64,000 bases of DNA, taken from assembly GCA_019359075.1 (NCBI GenBank), contig JAHHIB010000046.1:1-64000 (forward strand), written 5' to 3'. The position numbers and the translations under genes were made by a program. The notes beneath the pieces were generated by a model that saw only the letters and a list, made by a program, of their open reading frames with translations, ran no database searches and was not told the origin of the DNA. This DNA is from Kalymmatonema hyalinum WJT4-NPBG1. GTDB lineage: Bacteria > Cyanobacteriota > Cyanobacteriia > Cyanobacteriales > Nostocaceae. Shown piece after piece: positions 63,501-64,000 of this stretch; the stretch's first letter is position 1, and each line of letters opens with the position of its first letter.

Positions 63501-63959
63501 TTGAATTTCCTGAGTTTCGAGAAATTCCGCCAGCGTCACTTGCAAGTATTGGAAGAATTCCTGAAAGTGTGTTCTGCTTTGGGTGACAAGCAGACTTTCG
63601 CGAGATGGTTGGAAGAGGGGACGCAGCGGTTAGAACAGTTGGTGCGAGAGTGCGAATTTAAAGGAGAGAAAATTTCCTTAGCGCGGAAATTTGCGGCTTT
63701 TGATCAATTGCGGGTAGATATCCGCCTCCAGTCAAACCAATTTAACAAGGAAATAGCAGCTTTGGAATTGGCGGAGAAACGCAAAAATACTTGTCTTGCT
63801 TGGTTGCGGGAAGGTTGGGATTATCAGCCGCCGCAGTTTCATTACAAGGATATGCAAAAACTGCTTAATCCCAAAACGGCGGCAATTTACTGGCACATCA
63901 GCCCTGTTGCTATTAACCCAAGTTGCGGGTTATCTGAGTTCGAGCGCTTCGCAGTCTGA
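60594..63959 (+). CDS. TPR-repeat protein with truncated CHAT protease domain
   Basis: A 1121-residue protein. Residues 1-120 hold degenerate TPRs. Residues 125-905 hold about 23 units of 34 residues, many near-identical (YEDAVASYDKAIEIKPDNDS, then AWNYRGVALGNLGR). A helical region follows (RWLEEGTQRLEQLVRECEF). At about 1075 the sequence enters the typical CHAT start, WLREGWDYQPPQFHYKDMQK and LLNPKTAAIYWHISPVAI, but then shifts to NPSCGLSEFERFAV and stops. CHAT domains are caspase-like proteases with a His-Cys dyad; both residues would lie beyond the stop. The enzyme is probably inactive and the gene a partial pseudogene. Peptide targets are unknown. Confidence 0.8.
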   Translation: MTPNASVASLLEQGHNQLDKGDYAAALETFHQAATVEPQNYQVLYGLNLACYRLERYQDSVEFLNQALEIKPNYILALARRGLAYQQLKQTQQAQADFEQAIVFVPEDAEDWRGRGIALDGLQRYEEAVASYDKAIEIKPDNDWAWYNRGIALRNLGRYDDAIASYDKAIEIKPDNDSAWNYRGIALSNLGRYEDAVASYDKAIEIKPDNDSAWNYRGIALSNLGRYEEAIASFDKAIEFKPDNDSAWNNRGGALYNLGRYEDAVASYGKAIEIKPDNDSAWYNRGNAVGNLGRYEDAVASYGKAIEIKPDNDSAWYNRGNAVGNLGRYEDAVASFDKAIEIKPDNDSAWYYRGVALEKLGRYEDAVASYDKAIEIKPDNDSAWNYRGVALGNLGRHEDAVASFDKAIEFKPDNDSAWNYRGIALSNLGRYEDAVASYDKAIEIKPDNDSAWNYRGVALGNLGRHEDAVASFDKAIEIKPDNDSAWYYRGVALEKLGRYEDAVASYDKAIEIKPDNDSAWYYRGVALEKLGRYEDAVASYDKAIEIKPDNDSAWNYRGVALGNLGRHEDAVASYDKAIEIKPDNDSAWNYRGIALSNLGRYEDAVASYDKAIEIKPDNDSAWNYRGVALGNLGRHEDAVASFDKAIEIKPDNDSAWYYRGVALEKLGRYEDAVASYDKAIEIKPDNDSAWNYRGVALGNLGRYEDAVASFDKAIEIKPDNDSAWNYRGVVLGNLGRYTEAVASYDKAIEIKPDYYLAWYNRGVALGNLGRYSEAVASYDKAIEIKPDYHVPWNNRGNALYNLGRYSEAVASFDKAIEFKLDYYHETWNSRGAALYNLGRYSEAVASFDKAIKFKPDSDWAWYNRGNALGNLGRYSEAVASCDEALRLTDYQDWQAWENRGIAVLYSQGYKAAVKTWDDGIKALKPQTPDYEQGCGELHRRKGETLYRYGKQQPNPFPDWFEAKASYEQALNFLSFEKFRQRHLQVLEEFLKVCSALGDKQTFARWLEEGTQRLEQLVRECEFKGEKISLARKFAAFDQLRVDIRLQSNQFNKEIAALELAEKRKNTCLAWLREGWDYQPPQFHYKDMQKLLNPKTAAIYWHISPVAINPSCGLSEFERFAV
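60966..63233 (+). repeat. 102-bp tandem repeats coding for TPR units
   Basis: About 22 units of exactly 102 bp, with one unit 3 bp longer near 63050. Units differ at only a few positions and recur in higher-order blocks: a unit ending GVALGNLGR, then a HEDAVASF unit, then one ending GVALEKLGR appears at least three times. This indicates block duplication by unequal recombination. Confidence 0.9.
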
Positions 63960-64000
63960 GATTAATGCGATCGCCAATGCCAATTTAGCGGTTGCGCAGA

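Noticed and set aside
62740-63545. Minus-strand frames inside the TPR repeats
   Set aside because: They are mirror artefacts of a highly repetitive plus-strand gene with period 102 bp.

Overview
The window comes from a filamentous, nitrogen-fixing (Nostocales-type) cyanobacterium. The evidence is dense GCGATCGC (HIP1) octamers, typical cyanobacterial intergenic repeats, PATAN-REC and NIL-domain proteins, a fused ModBC transporter, and a nifV homocitrate synthase beside molybdate genes. The DNA is accessory in character: insertion-sequence remnants, broken genes and repeat debris fill the gaps between intact operons.

Region 1 (about 1-21.7 kb) is a copper/heavy-metal resistance island. It carries a Cys-rich four-helix copper-storage-like protein (frame broken by an 8-bp duplication), a double-DUF305 lipoprotein, CopZ and CopA, a membrane cupredoxin, a MerR regulator, a His-rich lipoprotein, two RND efflux systems (HAE1 type, then CusBA/CzcBA type), a second secreted lipoprotein and an OmpR-type two-component pair. 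Two promoters, before the DUF305 gene and before copZ-copA, have the long 20-bp spacer and central dyad expected of MerR-family control. A degraded second copA tail and a duplicated 26-aa micro-ORF show that a second copA locus was once present.

Region 2 (about 21.8-32.4 kb) is mixed: a stand-alone receiver, MsrB, two molbindin (Mop) genes, an IS200/IS605 element with a gutted tnpB, an HNH-less IscB-like (IsrB) gene with a candidate omegaRNA, a type I restriction fragment, an LLM flavin oxidoreductase coupled to an unknown gene, and two Uma2 nucleases. Region 3 (32.4-37 kb) is a two-gene STAND/NLR-like module: an NB-ARC protein with near-identical 40-aa TPR units and a small partner sharing its N-terminal helical domain.

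Region 4 (37-55.3 kb) joins molybdenum, nitrogen and sulfur supply: modBC and modA split by a second IsrB element, nifV, then the sulfate-permease cluster (cysA, a CysR-like Crp/Fnr regulator, two NIL proteins, cysW, cysT, two sulfate-binding proteins) and two siroheme genes (sirB, cobA/SUMT). Inverted repeats built on TACCAA/TTGGTA recur next to the molybdenum genes and look like an undescribed operator family. A CopG-like gene fragment lies directly against one of them.

Region 5 (55.5-64 kb) holds an Hpt-only CheA-like fragment, a PATAN-REC regulator, a long gene-poor stretch, and a TPR protein with about 23 repeats whose C-terminal CHAT protease domain breaks off just after it begins. Coordinates and functions come from reading the sequence and recalling protein families; no search was run.
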